DNA of 64,000 bases, from assembly GCA_958296135.1 (NCBI GenBank), contig CATQHZ010000001.1:4340001-4404000 (forward strand). The letters run 5' to 3'. Every line of letters starts with the position of its first letter. The stretch's first letter is position 1. This document shows positions 48,598 through 56,603 of the stretch, one piece after another. The notes below the pieces were generated by a model, which saw nothing but the letters and a program-made list of their open reading frames with translations, did not search any database and was not told the DNA's origin. The position numbers and the translations under genes were made by a program. The DNA is from an uncultured Poribacteria bacterium (GTDB taxonomy: Bacteria > Poribacteria > WGA-4E > WGA-3G).

Positions 48598-50352
48598 GTG
48601 GCAGAAAAATTGGAATTGAATCTGGGAAAGTCACAGCCAACACAAACCAATCCTGAGTCGGCACCAATCCCACCCTTGGTGTTGGGCTTAACAGGCAATC
48701 CGTGGACAGACTTCGGCATCGTTAGTTTCTGTGAGGAACTGCGATTCGCGTCTTTCCTGGAAGACCTGAGGTTGACACCGCACGAGGCAATTATCACCGT
48801 TGATAATACCGATGATGAAACGGTTGGCGAGTGGCTAAACCAGATATTCCGGGAACGATGGAATCAACTCTATTGGTTGAGCCGCGGCGCAAAAATTCTT
48901 GAACACCGAACATTCATTTATGACGATGATGGTTTCGTTAATCAAGACCTGTCAAAAACGCAGACTACCGAAAGTGATCGCGCCCAGATTAAAGCGAAAT
49001 GGGCAAACAGTCCAGTTAAGGGGGAAATGTCCCTGACGCAGCAACGGTTTAACTTTATCGGGACCTCTCGCGATGCGAAGGGCCTCAGTGTCAAACAGCG
49101 AAATAACATCCAAGAGTTCATTCTAAATTGGAGGGAACCTGTCGGGAAGAAGGTTTGTGAAACTTCGGGCCGGCCATCTGCAGAACTAAAGAAATTGCTC
49201 CAGGTGGTTAACCCTTTTGCAAACAAGCATCATAACACGAAAGTCCGTGGTGCGCTTGCAAGTAGTGTTACCCCGGAAGTCGGTCCGCTCTACTATCTGA
49301 TTAACCTTTGCGCAACGCTTGATGAGGGTATTCCGTTTGTCTACGACCCGAGTAAGCAAGCAACCCGGCTAATCCTTCCGGAGATGCCAGACCTTGTGCT
49401 CTTAGCCAAAGTTTATGCTCGGTTGCGGGAAAACCTCAGAGACGACCTGAGGCAAAAGGAACTTTATCCTTATACCAACTTGCGCTTTAGACTGCAAATG
49501 TCTAACCGGTACGCGCTCGTGCTCGCGCTGTTTCATAACATCTTTTATGAGTTCACGCCTGACGAAGACCATGGGACTGAAGGCGGATGGGATTTTTGCC
49601 CCCTTGTAGAAGAATCTGGCGAAACAGCTAAACAACTGACGCGTTGGGTTGTTATCCCATTTACGAAAGATCAGGTTGTCAAATTTCAGAATTTCCATAC
49701 CGTTGTTGTCAACCATCGGTTATACGAATTCATTAAACCGATTGACTTCAAGCCTCAGGAAATTAAGTTGGTTACGGACATTCTAGCTCGGATGAAACCT
49801 AAACCGAGAGCACCGGACGGTGAAAACGCCCTCGGTCAATTGAGCGAAGCAATTGCGACAAGCAGCCCGTATCTCCTAAAGACTGCGCTGTTCAGTCTAT
49901 GGAAACATACGGATGCGGTTACTTTTGTGTTAAGCTGTGGGGCCCCACATCCGGTGCGGCTGCTTCAGCCTTTTATTACCCACTTCTTGGAGGTAAACCA
50001 AGTGCTAACCCCCGAATTGCGCGAAGATCTGCGCGCCTTGGGCACCACAATAGGGAATACTTTTCACGCGGATGTGACACTCATTAGTAAGGTGTTCAAC
50101 ATCTCAAGTGCGAGTGCATTCCGGGAAGCCCTGAATGTGGTGATGAACCGCTTATATAAAAAAAGCACAGACCCGAGAGTGAAAAAGCTTTTTCCTGTCA
50201 AGCAGGAGCGAGTCACTCGCATTTTGGATGGGTTGACAGACGAGCATTACAAGCAGATGGCTGAGACGCTTTCCACATACGTCAGCCTCGCCGCGTATAA
50301 CGCCAATGTTAGCCAATCCAAATCCGATAATGATGGAGGACAAAATGGCTGA
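48598..50352 (+). CDS. cas8b: Cas8 large subunit, type I-B (Cst1-like)
   Basis: 584 residues. LVLGLTGNPWTDFGIVSFCE near the N-terminus matches the TGNP-(F/W)-x-D start of Cst1-type Cas8, which recognises the PAM and anchors Cascade. The family is named for a CXXC-CXXC zinc site. Here the first half is reduced to VCETSGRP and no second CXXC is visible, so the zinc site seems lost. GTG at 48598 lies eight bases after AGGAGG; the upstream frame overlaps the promoter. The end overlaps cas7 by eight bases. Confidence 0.82.
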   Translation: MAEKLELNLGKSQPTQTNPESAPIPPLVLGLTGNPWTDFGIVSFCEELRFASFLEDLRLTPHEAIITVDNTDDETVGEWLNQIFRERWNQLYWLSRGAKILEHRTFIYDDDGFVNQDLSKTQTTESDRAQIKAKWANSPVKGEMSLTQQRFNFIGTSRDAKGLSVKQRNNIQEFILNWREPVGKKVCETSGRPSAELKKLLQVVNPFANKHHNTKVRGALASSVTPEVGPLYYLINLCATLDEGIPFVYDPSKQATRLILPEMPDLVLLAKVYARLRENLRDDLRQKELYPYTNLRFRLQMSNRYALVLALFHNIFYEFTPDEDHGTEGGWDFCPLVEESGETAKQLTRWVVIPFTKDQVVKFQNFHTVVVNHRLYEFIKPIDFKPQEIKLVTDILARMKPKPRAPDGENALGQLSEAIATSSPYLLKTALFSLWKHTDAVTFVLSCGAPHPVRLLQPFITHFLEVNQVLTPELREDLRALGTTIGNTFHADVTLISKVFNISSASAFREALNVVMNRLYKKSTDPRVKKLFPVKQERVTRILDGLTDEHYKQMAETLSTYVSLAAYNANVSQSKSDNDGGQNG

Positions 50353-51295
50353 TACGACAACTGCCCTGAAAGGGGTTACAATAGTCTGGCTCAGCAAAAC
50401 CGACTTAAGCAACCTCAACGCTGGTGAAGGCGGCGGGGGCAACGTGACTGAACTGAAAACGTATGATAACGGCAGGAAACCTTACGCGTCCGGACAATCG
50501 GTTCGGCATGCGCTGCGTGAGGCAATTCATCGGAATAACCCCGGCGTATTCCTTTGTGTTCCTGAAACACCTTGCACGCAGGTAGCGGAATGCTGGCTCT
50601 GCGATCTGTTCGGTTTTCTCAATCCGAAATCTGGAGAAGGGTTTGACAGACGCTGGTCCCCGATTAAGGTTACGCCGGCACTCGGTCAAATTGCGAGCGA
50701 CATCGTCACAGACCTGCTCATTCGCATGAGCGACAAAGAGCGGGAGGATAAACAGACTTCAGACCAGCGGATCGCCTACGTCCAGATGATGGCGAACGTC
50801 TACCGCGTTGGGTTATCCCTTGATGTCGCGAACGTTGGCAAGGTTGTTGAGCCGCAATACGAAGGGAAGGGCAAAAACGCTGAGTTCAAAGGGTGGGAAA
50901 CTACCGTAGAAATCGGCCCGGAAGCGAAGGTTGAACGGGCAGTCGCCGTTTTAGATGCAATCGGCGGCATCGCTGACTTCGCGAAACAAGCACGCAACGC
51001 CGCTTCGCTCGCTCCCGACATTTTCCTTGCGTCAACGCACACCCGATACTCCCATCGCACCCTTAGGGCCCTGGAACTTGACAAAAAAGGCGAAGTGAAA
51101 ACCGACGTTCTTCAAGTCATCTTGCAAGATCTACGGGACGATGACGCGGAGATTTTCTGTGGTTTCACCCCAGGAGTTGTGCCAAACGACGACGCATTGA
51201 CGCAACTCCTAGAGGAATTTGGTGTTGAGATGGTCAATCCGATCCGCGCTTTGAAAAATCTCATCGCATCCGTGCGAGAGGCGCGGGTAGAGTAA
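50345..51295 (+). CDS. cas7: Cas7 backbone subunit, Cst2/DevR family
   Basis: 316 residues. IVWLSKTDLSNLNAGEGGGG then NVTELKTYDNGRKPYASGQS opens the RRM-like fold, with SVRHALREAI the usual helix after it. VAECWLCDLFGFL and RRWSPIKVTPALGQI follow, and FLASTHTRYSHRTLRALELD is in the C-terminal part. Cas7 polymerises along the crRNA to form the Cascade backbone. The ATG overlaps the end of cas8 and has GGAGG in front. Confidence 0.9.
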   Translation: MADTTTALKGVTIVWLSKTDLSNLNAGEGGGGNVTELKTYDNGRKPYASGQSVRHALREAIHRNNPGVFLCVPETPCTQVAECWLCDLFGFLNPKSGEGFDRRWSPIKVTPALGQIASDIVTDLLIRMSDKEREDKQTSDQRIAYVQMMANVYRVGLSLDVANVGKVVEPQYEGKGKNAEFKGWETTVEIGPEAKVERAVAVLDAIGGIADFAKQARNAASLAPDIFLASTHTRYSHRTLRALELDKKGEVKTDVLQVILQDLRDDDAEIFCGFTPGVVPNDDALTQLLEEFGVEMVNPIRALKNLIASVREARVE

Positions 51296-51348
51296 CCCTA
51301 CCGGCGGCGGGGATCTGCGAGGATGCCCCGCCTTAAGGGGATTATGTC

Positions 51349-52023
51349 ATGGAAAAGATACTCACCTTTGGTGTCATCTGCCCTTTTTGGGCATCATTTC
51401 GCCACCCAAGTACAGTGAACGTTCATGTCACCTATCCTTTTCCGCCGCCTCCAACGCTTTACGGCATGCTGAATGCGGCAAGAGGCAAACCGCAAGACTG
51501 GAACAAGGACCGGGAGGACTGGCAACTTTCGCTCGTCGTGGAGTCCAACGGGGAATTTCTTGAAACCTTTAGCAAGATTTTGAAACCTGCCCGAGAGGAT
51601 TATCCGGTATTTGATCCGATGCGGACGATACTCATGCGCCAAAAGTTGGTAAAGGTTCACTACTCTATCTACCTCAAGGCCAAGGAACCGTTGCTCGTTG
51701 AGGCGCAGCATGCACTCCGCACGCCCCACTGGCCGCTCTACCTCGGCGAATCGGATGATGTGGTAGATATTATCAACCCGCGTCTTGTCCAAAGCCAACC
51801 GATGAACGTCCAGCAGGCGCACTCAATTATACCAGGGTTTGTAGAGGGGTGCCAATTGGTAAACGTGCCCTTCCGCTACACTGAGGCTACGAGAAAGCAG
51901 TGGCAGGTTGAACGGCAAATCTACTCTCTCCCGCCGGAGGGGAAAGCGGCCGCTTTAACCGAGCCTCGCTTAGCATATCCAATTGAAGGAAGGAACATCA
52001 TTTTTAATGGAAATTCTGGGTAA
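51349..52023 (+). CDS. cas5: Cas5
   Basis: 224 residues. ILTFGVICPFWASFRHPSTV then NVHVTYPFPPPPTLYGMLNA is the typical Cas5 N-terminus. It binds the 5' handle of the crRNA at the foot of Cascade. The C-terminal half is variable, and ends over the cas3 start by 17 bases. Spacing to cas7 is about 50 bases. Confidence 0.9.
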   Translation: MEKILTFGVICPFWASFRHPSTVNVHVTYPFPPPPTLYGMLNAARGKPQDWNKDREDWQLSLVVESNGEFLETFSKILKPAREDYPVFDPMRTILMRQKLVKVHYSIYLKAKEPLLVEAQHALRTPHWPLYLGESDDVVDIINPRLVQSQPMNVQQAHSIIPGFVEGCQLVNVPFRYTEATRKQWQVERQIYSLPPEGKAAALTEPRLAYPIEGRNIIFNGNSG

Positions 52024-54466
52024 ATCTAATCAAACGCTACGCGGCCATATTCATGACTGTCTCACCGTCTGCGATGAGGTTATCGCAAGGCGGGAACCGT
52101 TCCTGCGCCAATTTTGTCTGCGGTACGGTTGTAGTTGGGAAGAAGTGCGCCAATGCCTTCGTTTCGCTGTGTGGTTCCACGACATCGGAAAGGCTTCTGA
52201 CGAGTGGCAGGCCTATATCCGAAATAACGGCGGCCGGATCACGCACGCGCTTCCCTCTTTTGGCATAGGACTTATGGCGAGTAACCCACCTCGTCCTTTT
52301 GATAACAGTCCCCGTTATGCCGCCTTGCTCGCTATCCTCGCACACCACGGGCAACTTCACAAAGATGCCTTCCGGGAAGACAACTACCGGTGGCAAAACG
52401 TCACTTTGCCGGTTGATTACATCAACGCGCATTTCAACGTCTTCCGCGAGTTTGAACCTAATTTTCCTCTTAACCCTTGGGGGCTCAATTCGCTCCGACT
52501 TGGGAAAGTTTGTAAGGCGATAACTTACCTCAAATCAGAGATTCATCAGCAGGGGAATCTTCGGTTTAAGGCTCTTTATTCGCTCATGCTGAATGTGCTA
52601 ACCGCCTCGGATGGATACGCTAGCGGCAATTCTCCTGACGGTGGCACACCGCAGAATCCGCGAGCGACGAACCTAACACGTGAGGAACTCTCTGGTATTC
52701 ACAACCTGTTCCCGCTTTACGATAACGCACCGCTGAAGAATCTCCGGTTCGGTGCCGAACCAAACGACATGCAGCGGGAAATCGTTCAGCAACACTCAAT
52801 ACGGGTAATTTTAAACGCTGGCTGCGGCGAGGGCAAAACTGCCGCCGCGCTGCTTTTTGCCCAAAAGTTATTAAAGGAAAATCGCATCGACCGCGTTATC
52901 TTTACGCTTCCGACGAAATTCACGGCTAACAACCTCAGCCGAGATTTAACGGACAAAACGGACAAAAAGATGTATGCAATCCCCGAAGAACTCGTCGGTA
53001 TTACACACGGTGATGCGGCAGAGTTTCTTCGGCAACGCGCGCGAGAAAACAAGGAAGAGGAACAAGAAAACAGCGAAGACGAAACCGAAAACCTCATCAT
53101 GGCCCAGGTGTTTGAAAACAGCATCTATGCCAAACCGGTGACTATCTCCACCGTAGATCATCTCCTGATGAGCCTTTACCACGGTTACAAATTCGCAGAT
53201 CGTGCCTTCTCTAATGTCGCCTCTTCGCTGGTGGTTTTTGATGAAGTCCACTACTATGAAGAGCATACGATGGGTGCAATTGCTGAAGCCATGCGCCTGT
53301 TAACTGAATTGGAAATCCCGCACCTTGTGATGACTGCCACAATTCCCAGTGTCATTCATCAGGCGTTGGATAAACTGGTTCCAAGTCAACCTTACACATT
53401 TCAGCGCGCACCGGCGGTTATATCGGGCACTACCGAGCCCAAAACGCCGTTTGAAATTGAGCGGTTTTCCGAAACTTTCATTAACGAAAACCGCGAAGTC
53501 TCGCCTGAACTGCTCGAACATGTGGAGCGGCACCTTGATCGGCGGCAGATTATTTTTGTCAACCAGGTCGCGCGTGCGAAGCAGCTCTACCGCGCCTTGG
53601 AAAATGCCGGAACTGACGAAAATCTCATCTGCTATCATTCCGGTTTCATTAGCAAACACCGCAACGAAAAGGAGCGGATTATCCGCGCCCTCTTTAAACC
53701 TTCTGAAAAGCGCGAGCGAGAAGAAGTTTCGGCATTGGAAGCCTCCGGGTTTCAAAACAGTGAACCGTGCATTCTCGTCTCAACCCAAGTGAGCGAACTC
53801 AGTCTTGACATTAGCGCGGATGTGATGTTTTCAGAAATCGCGCCGATTGATTCGATTGTACAGCGCGGCGGTCGACTCCACCGAAAAGGGGAATACCCGC
53901 GCGCCGGTGACAACGTCTATCGGATGTATGTTGCACCACCTTACGATGACGAAAGGGGGTGTCTGCCTTATAAGCCTGAGATTTTGCAACGTTCTTGGGA
54001 GACGCTTGGACACCGTTATACCTTTCAAAACGCTTGTGAGTGGGTTAACGCAGTCTACACTGACTCTCTCCGGCTCATGCACCATGAACTTTCAAAAGCG
54101 ATTCTCACCGATCTGGTCTTCGGCAAAAAACCGCAAGACAATTACGGTGAGGATATCGCGGAAGAAGGGCACGTTGTCATTCGCTTGCCGAAATACCAAA
54201 CTTACGATGTCGTGCCTTGGAAATTTGTGGATGTCGTTAAACAGGATTATCGGAATTACAAGGCACACCACCTCAGCATTTCGGAAGGGGCATTTCGCTT
54301 TGCCACTAGTCAACGTAAAATTTTGCAGCGGAAAGCAAAGCAACAACTGACGAACCGCAGGGGAAACACGCGAGAGATTGAGCTTCCTTTTAACGCTATC
54401 CACGCCCGTTACACCTTTGAAGTGGGGCTTGAACTTGACGAGGAAGCTATCTCAAATCTTCAGTAG
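52007..54466 (+). CDS. cas3: Cas3 helicase-nuclease (HD plus SF2)
   Basis: 819 residues. The N-terminal HD nuclease has His17-type HIHD and FHDIGKAS (His58-Asp59), then ILAHHGQLHK. The helicase has Walker A GCGEGKT (272-278), DEVH (412-415), the motif III MTATIP, and the motif V/VI block STQVSELSLDISADVMFSEI then SIVQRGGRLHRKG. It degrades target DNA recruited by Cascade. HD comes first and helicase second, both in one protein. The ATG at 52007 overlaps cas5; a TTG eight codons earlier is possible. Confidence 0.93.
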   Translation: MEILGKSNQTLRGHIHDCLTVCDEVIARREPFLRQFCLRYGCSWEEVRQCLRFAVWFHDIGKASDEWQAYIRNNGGRITHALPSFGIGLMASNPPRPFDNSPRYAALLAILAHHGQLHKDAFREDNYRWQNVTLPVDYINAHFNVFREFEPNFPLNPWGLNSLRLGKVCKAITYLKSEIHQQGNLRFKALYSLMLNVLTASDGYASGNSPDGGTPQNPRATNLTREELSGIHNLFPLYDNAPLKNLRFGAEPNDMQREIVQQHSIRVILNAGCGEGKTAAALLFAQKLLKENRIDRVIFTLPTKFTANNLSRDLTDKTDKKMYAIPEELVGITHGDAAEFLRQRARENKEEEQENSEDETENLIMAQVFENSIYAKPVTISTVDHLLMSLYHGYKFADRAFSNVASSLVVFDEVHYYEEHTMGAIAEAMRLLTELEIPHLVMTATIPSVIHQALDKLVPSQPYTFQRAPAVISGTTEPKTPFEIERFSETFINENREVSPELLEHVERHLDRRQIIFVNQVARAKQLYRALENAGTDENLICYHSGFISKHRNEKERIIRALFKPSEKREREEVSALEASGFQNSEPCILVSTQVSELSLDISADVMFSEIAPIDSIVQRGGRLHRKGEYPRAGDNVYRMYVAPPYDDERGCLPYKPEILQRSWETLGHRYTFQNACEWVNAVYTDSLRLMHHELSKAILTDLVFGKKPQDNYGEDIAEEGHVVIRLPKYQTYDVVPWKFVDVVKQDYRNYKAHHLSISEGAFRFATSQRKILQRKAKQQLTNRRGNTREIELPFNAIHARYTFEVGLELDEEAISNLQ

Positions 54467-54496
54467 GGCACACTTATGCAATAAAAGGAGCATCTC

Positions 54497-55006
54497 ATGC
54501 AAAACCCAAACCAATCCCACATCACCGGCACCGCCATCAACTACCTCTATATTTGCGAACGCAAACTTTGGTTCTTTCAGAACCACCTTGAAATGGAGCA
54601 TACGTCCGAATATGTCGACATCGGGCAGCTCCTGCACGAGGACACCTACCCGCGCGAGAAACGGCGGGAATGGCTCATCGATGGCATGGTTCGCATCGAC
54701 TTTGTCGATAAGGACGGCATCCTTCACGACATCAAATCCGGTCCCGCGATGGAGACAGCGCATGTCATGCAACTCTGTTATTACCTCTATCTGCTTAAGA
54801 AGAAAGGTGTCACCGACCGGAAGGGGGTTATCAATTACCCGCGCCAACGTCGAACTACCGAGGTAGAACTCACCGCCGATAGAGAGCGCGAACTGGAGGC
54901 TGCCATCGAGAAAGTCACCCAGATTGCAGCGATGCCCACTCCGCCTCGCGCAGACTATATGAAAATCTGCAAGTCCTGCAGTTATCAGGAACTCTGTTGG
55001 AGTTAA
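54497..55006 (+). CDS. cas4: Cas4 exonuclease
   Basis: 169 residues. Cys20 and the C-terminal CKSCSYQELCW (Cys158, Cys161, Cys167) bind the Fe-S cluster. The RecB-type nuclease core includes His47, Asp68 and DIK (78-80). Cas4 trims and selects PAM-carrying prespacers for Cas1-Cas2. It follows cas3 by 30 bases, and AAGGAG precedes the start. Confidence 0.93.
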   Translation: MQNPNQSHITGTAINYLYICERKLWFFQNHLEMEHTSEYVDIGQLLHEDTYPREKRREWLIDGMVRIDFVDKDGILHDIKSGPAMETAHVMQLCYYLYLLKKKGVTDRKGVINYPRQRRTTEVELTADRERELEAAIEKVTQIAAMPTPPRADYMKICKSCSYQELCWS

Positions 55007-55017
55007 GGGAGGAACTT

Positions 55018-56013
55018 ATGTCCCGCAATTACTACATCACGCAACCCGGCCGATTGCGTCGGAAGGATAACACGCTCTATTTAGAGCCGGAGGCGGCACC
55101 GCGCATCCCTATCCCGGTGGAAGATATTGACGCGCTTTACCTCTACGGCGAACTCGACCTGAACACGAAACTGATGAACTTCTTGGCACAGAAGCACATT
55201 CCGTTTCACGTGTTCAACTACTACGGCTATTATTCCGGAAGTTACTATCCGCGGGAGTATCTCAACTCCGGCTCGCTCCTCGTCAAACAGGTGCAGCACT
55301 ACGAAAAACGCGAGAAACGGATGGAGCTCGCACGGGAGTTCGTCGCATCCGCCGTCTTCAATATCCTGAAAATCCTCCGGTATCATACAAACCGAGGAAA
55401 GGATTGCGCCGCCCAAATTGAGGAGATTGAGAAAATCGCTGCCGACAGCCGCGCGGCGAAAAACACGAACGAATTGATGGGATACGAGGGGCTCATCCGC
55501 GATACCTATTACACCGCTTTCAACACGATTCTGACGTTGAAAACGCCGTTTGAGAAACGGGTGCGCCGTCCCGCGGACAATCCGATTAACACCGCTATCT
55601 CCTTCGGAAACTCAATGATGTATGCGGCGTGTCTCACCGAAATCTACCGGACGCAACTCAACCCGACAATCAGTTTTCTGCACGAACCGGGCGACAGACG
55701 CTTTTCCCTCAGCCTCGATCTCGCCGAAATTTTCAAACCGCTCATCGTTGACCGGATTATTTTCCGCTTGTTCAACCGTGGGCAACTCAACGAGGCGAAA
55801 CATTTTGAGACAGAAGTGGGGGCCTGCTATCTCAATGAAAAGGGACGAAAGTTGTTCATCGCAGCGTTCGATGAGCAATTGAAACAGACGATCGCGCATC
55901 GGAAACTGAAGCGCAAAGTCTCCTATCAGCGGCTTATCCGTCTGGAGTGTTACAAACTCATCAAGCACCTCGTCCGGATGGAGCCGTATCAGGCACTTCG
56001 GCCGTGGTGGTAG
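55018..56013 (+). CDS. cas1: Cas1 integrase, I-B type
   Basis: 331 residues. NYYITQPGRLRRKDNTLYLE opens the beta domain. The metal site is Glu157 (MGYEGLIRD), His222 (FLHEPGDRRFS) and Asp234/Glu237 (LSLDLAEIFKP). With Cas2 it inserts new spacers at the leader end. The ATG at 55018 follows GGGAGG and lies 11 bases after cas4. Confidence 0.95.
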   Translation: MSRNYYITQPGRLRRKDNTLYLEPEAAPRIPIPVEDIDALYLYGELDLNTKLMNFLAQKHIPFHVFNYYGYYSGSYYPREYLNSGSLLVKQVQHYEKREKRMELAREFVASAVFNILKILRYHTNRGKDCAAQIEEIEKIAADSRAAKNTNELMGYEGLIRDTYYTAFNTILTLKTPFEKRVRRPADNPINTAISFGNSMMYAACLTEIYRTQLNPTISFLHEPGDRRFSLSLDLAEIFKPLIVDRIIFRLFNRGQLNEAKHFETEVGACYLNEKGRKLFIAAFDEQLKQTIAHRKLKRKVSYQRLIRLECYKLIKHLVRMEPYQALRPWW

Positions 56014-56081
56014 AGAGTGCATCTTGGGTGCATCGGGGAGCGTCTTCCGGCGCGCGCCCGCTATTAGAGAGGTGAAACATC

Positions 56082-56345
56082 GTGTATATCATTCTCGTTT
56101 ACGACATTGAAGTCGCACGCGTTGCGAAAGTCTGCAAGTATTTGCGGCAGCACCTCAACTGGGTGCAAAACTCGGTTTTTGAGGGATACTTAACCAAGGC
56201 GCAGTTAGCGCGCGTCAAATCCGGGTTAGCGTCACTCACAGAACCTGAAAAGGACTCCGTGATCCTCTACCAGTTGCGCGATGCAAGGTGGATGGACAAG
56301 GAGGTGATGGGATTAGACAAGAATCCTGCGACGAACCTGCTCTAA
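56082..56345 (+). CDS. cas2: Cas2
   Basis: 87 residues. IILVYDIEVARVAKVCKYLR with Asp8, then WVQNSVFEGYLTKAQL and DSVILYQLRD, fits Cas2. It scaffolds the Cas1 dimers. The start is GTG with GAGAGGTG upstream. The array leader follows. Confidence 0.93.
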   Translation: MYIILVYDIEVARVAKVCKYLRQHLNWVQNSVFEGYLTKAQLARVKSGLASLTEPEKDSVILYQLRDARWMDKEVMGLDKNPATNLL

Positions 56346-56603
56346 GCAAGGTTTCGGCCGGAATCTGCGGATTGCATTCTGCTGTCGACCTGGTGTGAGA
56401 GGCGGTTTCTTAGGTTGATTGCATGCGCTAATTTCGGAGAAAAGTGCCGATAGATGCGTGTGTTACCGAAGTCCGTCGACCTCCTGGGGAATTGTCACTA
56501 CTGCCGGTCGCCAGCAACTCACCTAGCGAAATAAAAAAAATGGAAATTAACTTGACAAGTACCGCAGGGATGTGGTATCATATATATGCTGTCTGCGGAT
56601 AGC
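56346..56603 (+). promoter_or_regulatory. CRISPR leader with promoter
   Basis: A 258-base non-coding leader between cas2 and the first repeat. A promoter lies at its end: TTGACA (56552-56557), 18 bases, TATCAT (56576-56581), about 23 bases before the first repeat. An A-tract (56530-56540) precedes it. Confidence 0.8.

Noticed and set aside
47778-56345. Type I-A or type III assignment for the cas locus
   Set aside because: No Cas10, Csm/Cmr or split Cas3 genes; gene order, Cst2-like Cas7 and the ATTGAAAC handle fit I-B.
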